Shown here one piece after another: positions 50,208-50,447 of a DNA stretch of 50,447 nt. The position numbers were made by a program, and so were the translations under genes. Source of the stretch: Lentzea aerocolonigenes (GTDB taxonomy: Bacteria > Actinomycetota > Actinomycetes > Mycobacteriales > Pseudonocardiaceae); contig NZ_BBOJ01000041.1 in assembly GCF_000974445.1 (NCBI RefSeq), forward strand, positions 1 through 50,447, in the 5' to 3' direction. Under the pieces are notes generated by a model, which did not search any database, was not told the DNA's origin, and worked only from the letters and a program-made list of their open reading frames with translations. Position 1 is the stretch's first letter. Each line of letters begins with the position of its first letter.

Positions 50208-50447
50208 AAACCCAGATCATCGCCGCCCTCAAGGCTGAGTTTCCGCTGTCGGTGCTGCTGGCGGTCGCCGGCCTGACCCGCTCGACGTTCTTCTATCACC
50301 AGGCCCGCCTGGACCGGCCCGATCCGCATGCCGAGCTCAAGGCGGCGATCACGGAGGCGTTCGAGCAGGCCAAGGGCCGCTACGGGCACCGGCGGATCCA
50401 CACGGTGCTGACCCGCCAAGGCTGGCAGGTGGCCAAGAAGACCGTGC
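50204..50447 (+). CDS. IS3-family transposase OrfB, 5' part (runs off the right edge)
   Basis: The first 81 residues of the catalytic partner: KTQIIAALKAEFPLSVLLAV, GLTRSTFFYHQARLDRP, then AFEQAKGRYGHRRIHTVLTR then QGWQVAKKTV. The FYHQAR and GRYGHRRI segments are the standard HTH_21 region before the DDE catalytic core, which lies outside the window. GTG 50204 overlaps the OrfA stop; translation may also come by frameshift. Confidence 0.88.
   Translation, partial: MKTQIIAALKAEFPLSVLLAVAGLTRSTFFYHQARLDRPDPHAELKAAITEAFEQAKGRYGHRRIHTVLTRQGWQVAKKTV

Larger units (their letters stand above)
49662..50447 (+). mobile_element. IS3-family (IS150-type) insertion sequence, left part
   Basis: The left inverted repeat is at 49662-49685: TGAACCGCTCCCCGG followed by AAGTTGGAC, matching the TG start and TTGGAC end of IS150-type repeats. 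Two overlapping transposase frames follow. The element leaves the window at its right edge, so its right repeat, target duplication and length are unknown. It inserted just behind the ROK gene. Confidence 0.82.

Noticed and set aside
1..50447. CRISPR arrays, tRNA or rRNA genes
   Set aside because: No regularly spaced direct repeats and no conserved tRNA/rRNA segments were noticed on reading either strand; a tRNAscan and Rfam search would settle this.

Overview
The window is high-GC DNA with dense operons, many GTG/TTG starts and 4-bp stop/start overlaps. Its gene content (phenylacetate, branched-chain keto acid and homogentisate catabolism, Tat-exported CBM13 glycosidases, a long actinobacterial-type EBO locus) points to a Pseudonocardiales-like actinomycete of the Lentzea/Saccharothrix/Amycolatopsis kind. 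The taxon is inferred from style, not from a marker gene. No rRNA, tRNA or CRISPR was seen.

Layout. 1-2900: the 5' part of an IS1380-type transposase leaving the left edge, two surviving genes (MSMEG_0569/0570 families) of a larger nitrogen-starvation/Nit1C-type cluster, and an internally deleted thiolase pseudogene. 3123-4586: a lipoprotein polysaccharide deacetylase. 4773-13780: a phenylacetate block, with paaABCDE, a thiolase and a 3-hydroxyacyl-CoA dehydrogenase leftward, paaZ rightward, a PaaR-like operator between paaA and paaZ, and two paralogous TetR regulators at the flanks. 13782-17720: a branched-chain keto acid dehydrogenase operon (E1a-E1b-E2) with a divergent Lrp regulator. 17776-25719: an aromatic aminotransferase, a second Lrp regulator, and a rightward homogentisate operon (hpd, unknown gene, hmgA, fahA, two CoA-transferase subunits). 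25900-31427: a urea-type ABC importer operon (urtABCDE) ending in a GntR gene, with a perfect 22-bp palindrome upstream. 31803-37875: an orphan histidine kinase, a small membrane protein, a wrecked GH27-CBM13 gene, an intact GH95-CBM13 gene and a FadR-type regulator. 37902-48327: one leftward ten-gene run with a ribose-type ABC importer (ATPase, two permeases, binding protein) followed by EBO genes (UbiA-like EboC, a TIM barrel-EboA fusion, TatD-like EboB, EboE, EboF-like phosphatase) and a small HTH protein; a ROK regulator is divergent. 49662-50447: the left end of an IS3-family (IS150-type) element with a likely -1 frameshift site.

How it fits together. Most of the window is peripheral carbon and nitrogen catabolism. 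Phenylacetyl-CoA is epoxidised, ring-opened and beta-oxidised; branched-chain keto acids become acyl-CoAs; tyrosine is transaminated and degraded through homogentisate to fumarate and acetoacetate, which the CoA-transferase activates. The Urt system imports urea or short amides.

The least understood system is the ABC importer-EBO operon. EBO genes are linked to metabolite traffic in other bacteria. Here they begin 6 nt after a sugar-binding lipoprotein gene and lack the cyclase (EboD) usually found with them. That locus, and the unknown 284-residue protein inside a homogentisate operon that has no maleylacetoacetate isomerase, are the best leads. Two genes with internal deletion scars (thiolase, GH27) and IS ends at both window edges suggest an actively eroding accessory region.
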